From positions 1 through 64,000 of the forward strand of contig DDGC01000019.1 of NCBI GenBank assembly GCA_002337455.1: a stretch of 64,000 nucleotides of DNA, written 5' to 3'. The notes under the pieces are model-generated. The model was not told the DNA's origin. It did no database searches and saw only the letters and a list, made by a program, of their open reading frames with translations. Made by a program: the position numbers and the translations under genes. This stretch comes from Rhizobiales bacterium UBA1912. GTDB lineage: Bacteria > Pseudomonadota > Alphaproteobacteria > Rhizobiales > Devosiaceae. Below are positions 1 to 8,324 of this stretch, one piece after another (within the stretch, counting starts at the first letter, position 1; each line of letters begins with the position of its first letter).

Positions 1-1344
1 CTGTCCCGCTATTTCCTGCCCGTCCTCAAAGAGACGCCTAAAGAGGCGGAAATCATTTCCCATCGCCTCATGCTGCGCGCCGGCATGATCTCCCAGCAGG
101 GCGCCGGCATGTATGCGTGGCTGCCTCTGGGCTACAAGGTACTGCGCAAGATCCAGCAGATCATCGAAGAGGAGCAGAACCGGGCAGGGGCCGTCGAACT
201 CCTTATGCCCACGCTCCAGAACGCCGACCTCTGGCGCGAATCCGGGCGCTACGAGGACTATGGCAAGGAAATGCTGCGCATGCAGGACCGTCACGAGCGT
301 GACATGCTCTACGGTCCGACCAATGAGGAGATGATTACCGACATCTTCCGCTCATACGTGCGGTCCTACAAGGATTTGCCGCTCAATCTCTACCACATCC
401 AGTGGAAGTTCCGCGACGAGATCCGCCCGCGCTTCGGCACCATGCGCTCCCGCGAATTCCTCATGAAGGATGCCTATTCCTTCGATCTGGACAAGGATGA
501 GGCCGTCAAAGCATACAACCGCATGTTCGTGGCCTATCTGCGCACCTATTGGCGCATGGGGCTGACCGCAATCCCGATGCGCGCCGAAACCGGCCCCATC
601 GGTGGCGACCTGTCCCATGAGTTTATCGTCCTGGCCGATACGGGCGAAAGCGGCGTCTTCTGTCACGCCGATATGCTCGATAAGCCTATCCCGTCCGCCG
701 ATACGGACTTCATGGGTGACCTCTCGGACATCGTCGCCGATTGGACCTCGCTCTACGCGGCGACCGAAGATATGCACGACGAAGCCGATTTCGGCGCAAA
801 GGTGCCCGAGGACAAGCGCATCGCCGCCCGCGGCATCGAAGTGGGCCAGGTCTTTTATTTCGGAACAAAATATTCCGATCCCATGGGCGCCAAGGTAACA
901 GGCTCAGACGGCAAGGACGTCGCTGTCCATATGGGCTCGTACGGCATCGGGCTGACCCGGATCGTTCCCGCCATCATCGAAGCCAGTCACGACGAAAACG
1001 GTATCATCTGGCCGGTTTCGGTCGCACCCTTCGAGGTTACCCTCATCAATCTCAAATCCGGCGATGCCGAATGTGATGCGGCCAATGAAAAGCTCTATGG
1101 CCAGCTTCACGCCGCCGGTATCGACGTTCTCTACGACGACCGCGCTACGGGCGCCGGCCAGAAGTTTGCGACGTCCGATCTTATCGGTATTCCCTTCCAG
1201 CTTATCGTCGGCCCGCGCGGCCTGGCCTCTGGCGAAGTGGAGATTAAGCACCGCAAATCCGGCGAGCGCGAAACCATTGGCGTCGAGGACGCCGTTTCCC
1301 GCCTCAAAGCGCTCATCGAGCCCGAACGCAGGGACAACGCTTGA
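1..1344 (+). CDS. proS: Prolyl-tRNA synthetase (5' end outside window)
   Basis: Charges tRNA-Pro with proline in the cytoplasm. The frame is already open at base 1 and reads LSRYFLPVLKETPKEAEII, matching the family N-terminus a couple of residues after the start, so only the first codon or two are missing. Class II synthetase signatures are visible: the TNEE stretch of motif 2 after residue 100, FRDEIRPRFGTMRSREF, and a C-terminal anticodon-binding domain beginning near VAPFEVTLINLKS. Total length near 449 residues is that of the short alphaproteobacterial ProRS, without the large editing insertion of the E. coli type. The stop overlaps the TTG start of the next gene (TTGA), suggesting translational coupling. 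Confidence 0.95.
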   Translation: MSRYFLPVLKETPKEAEIISHRLMLRAGMISQQGAGMYAWLPLGYKVLRKIQQIIEEEQNRAGAVELLMPTLQNADLWRESGRYEDYGKEMLRMQDRHERDMLYGPTNEEMITDIFRSYVRSYKDLPLNLYHIQWKFRDEIRPRFGTMRSREFLMKDAYSFDLDKDEAVKAYNRMFVAYLRTYWRMGLTAIPMRAETGPIGGDLSHEFIVLADTGESGVFCHADMLDKPIPSADTDFMGDLSDIVADWTSLYAATEDMHDEADFGAKVPEDKRIAARGIEVGQVFYFGTKYSDPMGAKVTGSDGKDVAVHMGSYGIGLTRIVPAIIEASHDENGIIWPVSVAPFEVTLINLKSGDAECDAANEKLYGQLHAAGIDVLYDDRATGAGQKFATSDLIGIPFQLIVGPRGLASGEVEIKHRKSGERETIGVEDAVSRLKALIEPERRDNA

Positions 1345-2708
1345 CCTCCACCGACGCCGCCCGGCAGCAAAAGGGAACGCGACCGTTTTCACGTTTTGAG
1401 TGGCTGGTATCCGGCCGCTACCTGCGCGCACGCCGCAGCGACGCGTTCATTTCCGTCATCGCGGCCCTGACAATGATCGGCATCGCCATCGGTGTTGCCA
1501 CGCTGATCGTCGTCATGAGCGTCATGAACGGGTTCCGCGACGAGCTTCTGTCCAAAATTCTGGGGTTGAACGGCCATTTCACCGCCTTCCCCATCGAAGA
1601 GACGTTTGACGATTACGAGGCGGTCCGCGATCGCCTGGAAGGCGTCGATGGCGTCGTTTCCGCCGTGGCATTTGTGGAAGGGCAGGCGCTGGTCACCGGC
1701 ACCTACAATTCCACCGGGGCCAATGTGCGCGGCATGACGCTCGACGATATTGAAAAACTGCCGCTGCTCTATTCGAGCACTCTGGCTGGCGGATGGGACG
1801 ATTGGGACGATCTCCAGGGCGTCGCCATCGGCGGACGCATGGCGTCCCAGCTCGGCGTCACCGTGGGCGATACAATCACGATCGTCACCCCCAACGGCCC
1901 GCGCACCCCGCTCGGTTCGACTCCGCAGATCCGTTCCTATCCGGTGAACGTCGTCTTCGACGTCGGCATGGTCGAGTTCGATTCCCTTTTCATCTTCATG
2001 CCCATCCGTGCGGCACAGAATTACTTCCGTCTCTATGAGGACCGGCTGCGCGAGGGCATGGAAGAGCTCGACATCATGGCAAGCGATGAAGAGATCGACG
2101 CGGCCTACGAACGAATCTATACGGCAACCGCGGTTGAAGTCTTTCTCTCCAACCCTGATGCCACTTGGGACAAGCAGCTCGAACTCGAACAGGCTGCCGG
2201 CCGTCCAATGGTGTTCACCGATTGGCAGCGACGCAACGCAACCTTCTTCTCGGCCCTGCAGGTCGAGCGCGTTGTGATGTTCACAATCCTTTCGATGATC
2301 GTGCTCGTCGCGGCCTTCAACATCATTTCGAGCCTCGTGATGCTGGTGAAGGACAAGGGGGCAGATATTGCCGTTCTGCGCACCATGGGCGCCACGCGCG
2401 CTTCGATCATGCGTATTTTCTGTATCACCGGCACGGCCATCGGCTTTGTCGGCACGATTGTCGGCTTTGTGTTCGGTGTGGTGCTGGCCATCAATGCTGA
2501 AGCCATCAGAGCCTGGGTGTCCAATGTCATTGGCGTGGCACTGTTTCCACCTGAAGTCTTTATGCTCTCCCAACTCCCCTCGCGCGTCGATGCGCTCGAG
2601 GTGACTGTGGTGCTCGTCATGGCGCTTGGGCTCTCCTTCCTGGCCACGCTCTATCCCGCCTGGCGTGCGGCCCAGTATGACCCGGTGGAGGCGCTGCGCT
2701 ATGAGTGA
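1341..2708 (+). CDS. lolC: Lipoprotein-releasing ABC transporter permease (LolC/LolE family)
   Basis: Inner-membrane permease that, with the LolD ATPase, extracts outer-membrane lipoproteins and hands them to LolA. The 455-residue protein has the LolC/E layout: one membrane helix near residues 30-55 (AALTMIGIAIGVATLIVVMS), a large periplasmic MacB-like domain, and three C-terminal helices from about residue 310 (an FtsX domain). The start is TTG overlapping the proS stop; no ATG precedes the conserved N-terminal region. lolD overlaps its 3' end. Only one permease gene is present, so a homodimeric LolC/E (LolF-like) arrangement is likely; this is inference, as a second copy elsewhere cannot be excluded. 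Confidence 0.92.
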   Translation: MTSTDAARQQKGTRPFSRFEWLVSGRYLRARRSDAFISVIAALTMIGIAIGVATLIVVMSVMNGFRDELLSKILGLNGHFTAFPIEETFDDYEAVRDRLEGVDGVVSAVAFVEGQALVTGTYNSTGANVRGMTLDDIEKLPLLYSSTLAGGWDDWDDLQGVAIGGRMASQLGVTVGDTITIVTPNGPRTPLGSTPQIRSYPVNVVFDVGMVEFDSLFIFMPIRAAQNYFRLYEDRLREGMEELDIMASDEEIDAAYERIYTATAVEVFLSNPDATWDKQLELEQAAGRPMVFTDWQRRNATFFSALQVERVVMFTILSMIVLVAAFNIISSLVMLVKDKGADIAVLRTMGATRASIMRIFCITGTAIGFVGTIVGFVFGVVLAINAEAIRAWVSNVIGVALFPPEVFMLSQLPSRVDALEVTVVLVMALGLSFLATLYPAWRAAQYDPVEALRYE

Positions 2709-3387
2709 CGTGCTTCTCGAACTCAAGGATGTCCGCCAGACGTATGGCGACGGGGCAGGGGCCGTTCACGTACTGAACGGTGCTGATTTGACCGTCAATC
2801 GAGGTGAGATCGTCGCGCTCATTGCGCCATCGGGTGCCGGAAAGTCGACATTGCTCCACATCTGCGGCTTGCTCGAACGCCCGACGGACGGTGATGTCGA
2901 TATCGATGGAGAACGGACGGCGAAGCTCGCCGACCGCCAGCGCACGCTCCTGCGCCGCCACCTCATTGGCTACGTGTACCAGTTCCATCACCTGCTCCCC
3001 GAGTTCAGCGCGCTGGAAAACGTCACCATGCCGCAATTGATTGCGGGGGAAAGCCAGCGGGACGGCGATGAGCGTTCAAAGGTGCTGCTCGATGCAATGG
3101 GGATCAGCCATCGCGCCACGCACCGCCCGGCCGAACTTTCGGGTGGGGAGCAACAACGGGTGGCCATCGCGCGTGCTGCTGCCAATAAGCCAAGCCTCAT
3201 CCTGGCCGACGAGCCCACCGGCAATCTCGACCCGGCGACCTCCGACACAGTGTTCTCCGCCCTGGCCGAACTGATCCGCGACCAGAATGCCGGCTGCATC
3301 ATCGCCACGCACAATCATGATCTCGCTCGCAAGGCCGACCGCATCGTGACGATCGTCGACGGCCGCATCCAGCCCGCGACCCTCTAA
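2701..3387 (+). CDS. lolD: Lipoprotein-releasing system ATP-binding protein
   Basis: ATPase of the Lol lipoprotein-release transporter, 228 residues from the ATG that overlaps the end of lolC by 8 bases. The frame stays open upstream, but MSDVLLELKDV is the family start. Walker A is APSGAGKS (residues 42-49, alanine in place of the first glycine), followed by a Q-loop (YQFHHLLPEFSALEN), the signature LSGGEQQRVAIARA, Walker B LILADEPTGNLD and the H-loop histidine in ATHNHDLA. It is of the MacB/LolD small-ATPase type, and the adjacent permease gene fixes the assignment to the Lol system. Confidence 0.95.
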   Translation: MSDVLLELKDVRQTYGDGAGAVHVLNGADLTVNRGEIVALIAPSGAGKSTLLHICGLLERPTDGDVDIDGERTAKLADRQRTLLRRHLIGYVYQFHHLLPEFSALENVTMPQLIAGESQRDGDERSKVLLDAMGISHRATHRPAELSGGEQQRVAIARAAANKPSLILADEPTGNLDPATSDTVFSALAELIRDQNAGCIIATHNHDLARKADRIVTIVDGRIQPATL

Positions 3388-3423
3388 TACGTCTTCCGGC
3401 CTGACTTGGGTCGCTCACGCTGC

Positions 3424-3437
3424 TCCGGCGAAAGCCG
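3424..3437 (+). terminator. GNRA-loop hairpin downstream of lolD, possible terminator
   Basis: CCGGC-GAAA-GCCGG is a perfect 5-bp stem with a GAAA tetraloop, 37 bases after the lolD stop. It has no T-run, so it may be a stability or processing hairpin, or part of a dispersed genomic palindrome, rather than an intrinsic terminator. Confidence 0.3.
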
Positions 3438-3639
3438 GGCCGGCGGCGCGGACCGTGCCACCGGAACACAATCGATTTCCATAGTCCCTGACCGCATTAG
3501 CCTTCTGTATCAGCGAACGGATGTGCGTGCCGATAAGGTTTTCTTAACCAGCGTGGACAGCCGCCTGTGAACTCTGTGGACAAGAACAAAACATGAATAT
3601 ATAAGAACAAACCATAAACGTTGTGCAACGGAGGCTTCC
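3438..3639. other. lolD-dnaE intergenic region, no obvious gene
   Basis: About 200 bases between the hairpin after lolD and the 32-codon gene. No coding frame with a convincing start was seen. It becomes A-rich towards the 3' end, where two tandem imperfect GAAC-N7-GAAN elements lie (listed separately). It probably holds the promoter for the small gene and dnaE; no clear -35/-10 pair could be picked. Confidence 0.4.
3584..3619. promoter_or_regulatory. Two tandem imperfect LexA-like half-site pairs
   Basis: GAAC-AAAACAT-GAAT (3584-3598) and GAAC-AAACCAT-AAAC (3605-3619) start 21 bases apart, that is two helical turns, and share the core AAGAACAAA. The alphaproteobacterial LexA box is GAAC-N7-GAAC (equivalently GTTC-N7-GTTC), so each is a partial match with a degenerate second half. 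Either weak LexA sites or an unrelated direct repeat. Confidence 0.25.
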
Positions 3640-3738
3640 ATGCTCGATTTCGTCAAGGACTTCATGGCTCTGGTTTCGCTCACGGCCTTTGGTGGCGTGA
3701 CACTGGTTTATCTCGATATGATGCCCTACCTCGTCTGA
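3640..3738 (+). CDS. Small hydrophobic membrane protein, 32 residues
   Basis: A short frame with a textbook ribosome-binding site, GGAGG at 3630-3634, five bases before the ATG. The product begins MLDFVKDFMALVSLTAFGG and ends DMMPYLV: a short amphipathic N-terminus followed by one hydrophobic segment of about 20 residues, enough for a single membrane span. It lies 88 bases upstream of dnaE on the same strand. Small single-span proteins at comparable places occur in other Hyphomicrobiales by general recollection, but no family name can be given and function is unknown. The strong ribosome site and coherent hydrophobic profile argue that it is translated. Confidence 0.6.
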   Translation: MLDFVKDFMALVSLTAFGGVTLVYLDMMPYLV

Positions 3739-3826
3739 TTCCCGCCTGTGCATAAGCTGCCCGCGAGGTGGCATCGCACAGCGCGGAGTGGCACAAAGAC
3801 AGTCCAGTATCTTCGGGTAGCTCACA

Positions 3827-6800
3827 ATGTCCGGTCCCGGTTTCGTCCATCTCCACGTCCATTCGGCATTCTCCCTGCTTGAGGGAGCATTGCCGCTCGG
3901 CACAATTTTGGACATGGCCAAATCGGACGGACAGCCCGCCATCGGTATTGCCGACACCAACAATCTCTTCGGCGCGCTGGAGTTTTCCGAAAAGGCCTCG
4001 GGCAAGGGCATTCAGCCGATCATCGGGTGTGAATTGGCCATCGACTTCGGCGCCGATGCGGACAAGCCATCCGACCGGGTCAATCTCGGCAAAGGCTCGA
4101 TCGTCCTGATCGCCGCCGATGCCGGCGGGTTTGCCAACCTCGCCGAACTTGTCTCGCGGGCTTATCAGGAGGGCTCTGGCGGCCATACGGCCATCCATAT
4201 CGATTGGCTGGTCGATAACGCGCTGGGCCTTTTGTGTTTGACCGGGGGCCCGGAGGGGGCAATCGACCCCTATCTCGCAGCGGGCCTCGATGCCCAGGCC
4301 GAGGCGCGGCTGTCGGTACTGCATCGTGTGTTCGGCGACCAGCTGTATGTCGAGATCCAGCGTCACGACCGTGCGCTGGAAAACGCCGTTGAGCCGCGCC
4401 TGATCGATCTTGCCTATCGGCTCGATCTGCCGCTGGTTGCCACCAACGAACCCTATTTCCCCAAGCAGGACGACTACGATTCCCATGATGCCCTGCTGGC
4501 CATCGCAGCGGGTTCTGTCGTCGCGCAAACCGAGCGCCGCCGGCTTTCCGACCAGCATCATTTCAAGACACGCGAGGAAATGATCGCGCTGTTTTCCGAT
4601 CTCCCCGAGGCATTGGAAAACACTGTCGAGATTGCACAACGTTGCAGCTATCGCCCGCGCACCCACGATCCCATTCTGCCCAAATTCGCCGCCGCAGATG
4701 GCGTAGGCGACGATGAGGCTGTTGCCGCCGAAGGCGAAGAACTGGCGCGTCAGGCGCGTGAGGGCCTCAGGATGCGCCTCGCGGATTACGGCCACGCGCC
4801 CGAGCGCACCACCCAGGAATATGAAGAGCGCCTCGAATTCGAGATCAAGGTGATCCGGGACATGAAGTTTCCCGGTTATTTCCTTATCGTTGCCGACTTT
4901 ATCAAGTGGGCCAAGGCGCACGACATTCCGGTCGGTCCGGGCCGCGGGTCCGGTGCAGGGTCGCTCGTGGCCTACGCGCTCACCATCACCGACCTCGATC
5001 CGCTGCGCTACAATCTGCTCTTTGAGCGCTTCCTCAATCCCGAACGTGTGTCGATGCCGGACTTTGACATCGACTTCTGCCAGGAGCGCCGTGAAGAGGT
5101 CATTCGCTACGTTCAGGACAAGTACGGCTACGAGCAGGTCGCCCAGATCATCACCTTCGGAACGCTGCAGCCGCGCGCCGCGCTGCGCGACGTGGGTCGC
5201 GTTCTTCAAATGCCTTACGGGCAGGTCGATCGCATCTGCAAACTGGTCCCCAACAATCCCGCCAATCCGGTGACTTTGGCGCAGGCGATCAACGACGAAC
5301 CGCGCCTGCAAATGATGCGCGACGAAGACGAGACTGTCGCCGAGCTGTTGCGTATTGCCGGAAAGCTCGAGGGCTTGTTTCGCCACGCCTCGACCCACGC
5401 CGCCGGTATCGTGATCGGTGACCGCCCGCTGCAAAAGCTGCTGCCGCTCTATCGCGATCCGCGCTCAGACATGCCGGTCACCCAGTACAACCTGAAATGG
5501 GTTGAACCGGCGGGACTGGTGAAGTTCGACTTTCTTGGGCTCAAGACGCTGACCACGATTCGCTATGCGGTCGATATGGTCAAGGAAACCGGCGTCGAGC
5601 TCGATATCGACGCCATCCCGCTCGAGGATGCACCGACTTACAAGCTCTACGCCGACGGCGATACCTACGGCATCTTCCAGTTTGAAAGTCCGGGCATGCG
5701 CCGCGCGCTGGTCGAGCTCAAACCCGACCGCATCGAAGATCTGATCGCGATGAACGCGCTCTATCGGCCCGGCCCGATGGACAACATCCCGAGCTTCATC
5801 AACAGGAAACACGGGACTGAGAAGGTCGTCTACCCCCACGAAACGCTCGCCGCGGTGCTCGACGAGACCTACGGCATCATCGTTTATCAGGAACAGGTGA
5901 TGCAGATCGCCCAGCTCCTGTCGGGCTATTCGCTGGGCGAAGCCGACATGCTGCGTCGCGCCATGGGCAAGAAGATCAAGGCGGAAATGGACAAGCAGCG
6001 TGTCCGTTTCCAGGAAGGCGCGATCAGGAACGGCATCAAGAAGGGTCAGGCCGATACCATCTTCGACCTGCTGGCCAAATTCGCGAATTACGGCTTCAAC
6101 AAGAGCCACGCCGCCGCCTACGCGTGGGTGTCGTATCAGACAGCCTATCTCAAGACCCATTATCCCGAGCAGTTCTATGCGGCGTCCATGACGCTCGACA
6201 TGGCGCAGACCGACAAGCTGTCCGATTTCCGCCGCGAAGCGCAGAAGAAGGGCATCGAAGTCGTCCCACCCTGCATCAATCGCTCAGAGGTCAATTTCTC
6301 TGTGCGCGACGGCCGCATTCTTTATTCGCTCTGTGCAGTAAAAGGCGTCGGCCGGAACGTCGCCGAACATATCGTCGAAATCCGCGGCGACCGCCCGTTC
6401 AACGATCTTGCCGACTTCGCTTCCCGGATCGACCCCAAGATCATCAACAAGCGTACGCTTGAAACCCTTATCAACGCTGGTGCTTTTGATCTGCTCAATA
6501 AGCGGCGCGAGCGCCTGGTTGAAGTCATCGACACCATCGTAAATACCGCTCAGCGCGAGACCAGCGGCCGGGCGGACGGTATCGTTGACATGTTCGCCGC
6601 CAGCCAGCCCCAAGCGATAGTGCCCCCCGAACATGTCGCGCCGTGGAGCCTCACTGAACGCCTAGCGCGCGAACATGCTGCCATCGGCTTTTATCTCTCC
6701 GCCCATCCCCTCGATGATTATAGCGAGCTGTTCGAAAAGCTACGTGTGCAGCAGTGGTCGAACTTTGAGCGCGCGGCCCGCAACGGCGCCGTGGCCGGAC

Positions 6801-7270
6801 GTCTCGCCGGAACATTGATTTCCCGCCAGGATCGCCGCACTCGCAAGGGTTCGACAATGGCCATCATGATGTTCTCCGATCCGAGCGGGTCTTTCGAGTG
6901 CATCGCCTTTTCCGAGCAGATCAGCGATTTCGGTCGCTGGCTCGAGCCCGGCAAGTCGATAGTGCTCGAGGTAGGGGCCGATTCTCGTCCGGATGGGGTT
7001 CGGCTCAGGCTCATCAACTGCGAGCCAATCGACGCTTCGGTTGAAAAGCTCGGCCGTCGCATGACGATTTTTGCTGGCAATGAAAGATGTCTCGGCCCCA
7101 TCAAGTCCCAGCTCCAGCCGGGCGGGGAAGGGGTCGTCAGCCTCGTTCTGGTCAGGGATGAAGGCGAACGCGAGTATGAAATCGAGCTCCCCGGGCAGTT
7201 TCGCCTTACGCCACAGCTGGCCGGAGGGCTCAAAGCCATTACCGGCGTGGTCGACGTGCGCTTGAACTAG
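3827..7270 (+). CDS. dnaE: DNA polymerase III alpha subunit
   Basis: Replicative DNA polymerase catalytic subunit, 1147 residues, normal for DnaE1. An N-terminal PHP domain starts at FVHLHVHSAFSLLEG (residues 6-20). The catalytic aspartates sit in PDFDIDF (D414, D416) and in VKFDFLGLKTL (D568). A helix-hairpin-helix region lies around GVGRNVAEHIVEIRGDRPF, and an OB-fold near residues 985-1060 (GTLISRQDRRTRKGS onward). The start ATG is the only one placed directly before the PHP domain; its ribosome site is weak. It is DnaE1 rather than the SOS-induced DnaE2: no imuA or imuB is adjacent and the length suits DnaE1. Confidence 0.97.
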   Translation: MSGPGFVHLHVHSAFSLLEGALPLGTILDMAKSDGQPAIGIADTNNLFGALEFSEKASGKGIQPIIGCELAIDFGADADKPSDRVNLGKGSIVLIAADAGGFANLAELVSRAYQEGSGGHTAIHIDWLVDNALGLLCLTGGPEGAIDPYLAAGLDAQAEARLSVLHRVFGDQLYVEIQRHDRALENAVEPRLIDLAYRLDLPLVATNEPYFPKQDDYDSHDALLAIAAGSVVAQTERRRLSDQHHFKTREEMIALFSDLPEALENTVEIAQRCSYRPRTHDPILPKFAAADGVGDDEAVAAEGEELARQAREGLRMRLADYGHAPERTTQEYEERLEFEIKVIRDMKFPGYFLIVADFIKWAKAHDIPVGPGRGSGAGSLVAYALTITDLDPLRYNLLFERFLNPERVSMPDFDIDFCQERREEVIRYVQDKYGYEQVAQIITFGTLQPRAALRDVGRVLQMPYGQVDRICKLVPNNPANPVTLAQAINDEPRLQMMRDEDETVAELLRIAGKLEGLFRHASTHAAGIVIGDRPLQKLLPLYRDPRSDMPVTQYNLKWVEPAGLVKFDFLGLKTLTTIRYAVDMVKETGVELDIDAIPLEDAPTYKLYADGDTYGIFQFESPGMRRALVELKPDRIEDLIAMNALYRPGPMDNIPSFINRKHGTEKVVYPHETLAAVLDETYGIIVYQEQVMQIAQLLSGYSLGEADMLRRAMGKKIKAEMDKQRVRFQEGAIRNGIKKGQADTIFDLLAKFANYGFNKSHAAAYAWVSYQTAYLKTHYPEQFYAASMTLDMAQTDKLSDFRREAQKKGIEVVPPCINRSEVNFSVRDGRILYSLCAVKGVGRNVAEHIVEIRGDRPFNDLADFASRIDPKIINKRTLETLINAGAFDLLNKRRERLVEVIDTIVNTAQRETSGRADGIVDMFAASQPQAIVPPEHVAPWSLTERLAREHAAIGFYLSAHPLDDYSELFEKLRVQQWSNFERAARNGAVAGRLAGTLISRQDRRTRKGSTMAIMMFSDPSGSFECIAFSEQISDFGRWLEPGKSIVLEVGADSRPDGVRLRLINCEPIDASVEKLGRRMTIFAGNERCLGPIKSQLQPGGEGVVSLVLVRDEGEREYEIELPGQFRLTPQLAGGLKAITGVVDVRLN

Positions 7271-7280
7271 CCGGTAACGC

Positions 7281-7309
7281 TTGCCATATGGGTGGGGCTG
7301 CTATATAGC
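7281..7309 (+). promoter_or_regulatory. Candidate promoter of rpsB-tsf
   Basis: TTGCCA (7281-7286) and TATAGC (7304-7309) are separated by exactly 17 bases, a good sigma-70 arrangement just after the dnaE stop and about 110 bases before rpsB, leaving a structured leader. Confidence 0.5.
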
Positions 7310-7337
7310 CCGCAGCGTCAAATCCACATGCAAAGGC

Positions 7338-7390
7338 GGGCCTGTGCTCAAACAGGTCCATCCGGTGGCGGATCTCCGCCTCTTTTCCTT
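7338..7390 (+). promoter_or_regulatory. rpsB leader hairpins followed by a T-rich stretch
   Basis: Two hairpins lie in the leader: CCTGT-N6-ACAGG near 7341-7356, and GGCGG-ATCT-CCGCC at 7367-7380 followed directly by the pyrimidine-rich TCTTTTCCTTT. The second resembles an attenuator-type terminator upstream of the rpsB ribosome site. Ribosomal protein S2 leaders bind S2 autogenously in other bacteria; here that is inference. Confidence 0.35.
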
Positions 7391-7423
7391 TGCAGAGGCA
7401 TAACCGGTAAAGGAGTATACCAG

Positions 7424-8224
7424 ATGGCATTGCCAGATTTTTCCATGCGTCAACTGCTTGAGGCCGGCGTTCACTTCGGCCACCAGAAGCATCGCTGGAA
7501 CCCAAAGATGGAACGCTACATTTTCGGCGTCCGCAACGACATTCACATTCTCGATCTGAGCCAGACCGTTCCAGCTCTTTATCGCGCCCTTCAACTCATC
7601 AGCGACACCGTTGCCGATGGCGGTCGCGTGCTGTTCGTTGGCACCAAGCGCCAGGCAGCTCCGCTGGTTGCGGAAGCCGCGCGCCAGAGCGCCCAGTATT
7701 ACGTCAACTCCCGCTGGCTCGGCGGTATGCTGACCAACTGGCAGACCATTTCGAACTCGATCGCTCGTCTGCGTGAGCTCGAATCGCTCCAGGCAGAAGG
7801 CGCTACGGGCCTGACCAAGCGCGAGCGTCTGCAGCGCAGCCGCGAACAGGAGCGGCTTGAGCGCGATCTCGGCGGCATCAAGGACATGGGTAACATCCCC
7901 AATCTGATGTTCGTTATCGATACCAACAAGGAAGCCAATGCGATCAAGGAAGCCCGTCGTCTGGGTATCCCGGTCGTAGCCATCGTCGACACCAATTGCG
8001 ATCCCGACATCGTTGATTATGCGATCCCGGGCAATGACGACGCTGCGCGTGCTCTTGAGCTCTACCTGTCGCTGGTCTCCAAGGCTGCGATCGACGGTAT
8101 CGCCCGCTCGTCCTCCTCGATGGGCCGCGATATGGGAGCTTCCGAGGAAGTGCTTGAAGAGCCCGCCCTTGAAGCCGAGCCCGCTGCAGAACAGCCGGCT
8201 GAAGGTGAAACCGCGCAGGCATAA
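7424..8224 (+). CDS. rpsB: 30S ribosomal protein S2
   Basis: Small-subunit protein that joins late in 30S assembly. 266 residues from the ATG preceded by AAGGAG at 7410-7415; the open frame runs further upstream but MALPDFSMRQLLEAGVHFGH is the conserved start. Both S2 signatures are visible, near the N-terminus (HRWNPKMERYIFGVRNDIH) and in PVVAIVDTNCDPD. The C-terminus carries an acidic Ala/Glu/Pro tail of about 25 residues (EEVLEEPALEAEPAAEQ and on), common in alphaproteobacterial S2. Cotranscription with tsf is likely. Confidence 0.97.
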   Translation: MALPDFSMRQLLEAGVHFGHQKHRWNPKMERYIFGVRNDIHILDLSQTVPALYRALQLISDTVADGGRVLFVGTKRQAAPLVAEAARQSAQYYVNSRWLGGMLTNWQTISNSIARLRELESLQAEGATGLTKRERLQRSREQERLERDLGGIKDMGNIPNLMFVIDTNKEANAIKEARRLGIPVVAIVDTNCDPDIVDYAIPGNDDAARALELYLSLVSKAAIDGIARSSSSMGRDMGASEEVLEEPALEAEPAAEQPAEGETAQA

Positions 8225-8277
8225 TTGCCAGCGCGTCATCTCTCCGACACGCATTTATCATTATCCGTGCCCATGAC

Positions 8278-8297
8278 CCCGCGCCGCCCGGCGCGGG
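8278..8297 (+). other. Strong hairpin between rpsB and tsf
   Basis: CCCGCGCC-GCCC-GGCGCGGG forms an 8-bp GC-only stem with a 4-base loop. There is no T-run after it, so it is more likely an mRNA stability or processing element setting the S2 to EF-Ts ratio than a full terminator. Confidence 0.45.
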
Positions 8298-8324
8298 AAC
8301 TGGGGCAGACAAAGAGGTATCGAG

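Noticed and set aside
1389..2726. 445-codon minus-strand frame opposite lolC
   Set aside because: Composition is dominated by His, Asp and Arg, typical of reverse-complement reading of a hydrophobic membrane-protein gene; no motif or ribosome site.
3424..3437. Intrinsic terminator of lolD
   Set aside because: The hairpin is real but has no T-run, so it is reported only as a possible terminator with low confidence.
3680..5434. 584-codon minus-strand frame opposite dnaE
   Set aside because: Lies opposite unmistakable DnaE sequence; no recognisable domain.
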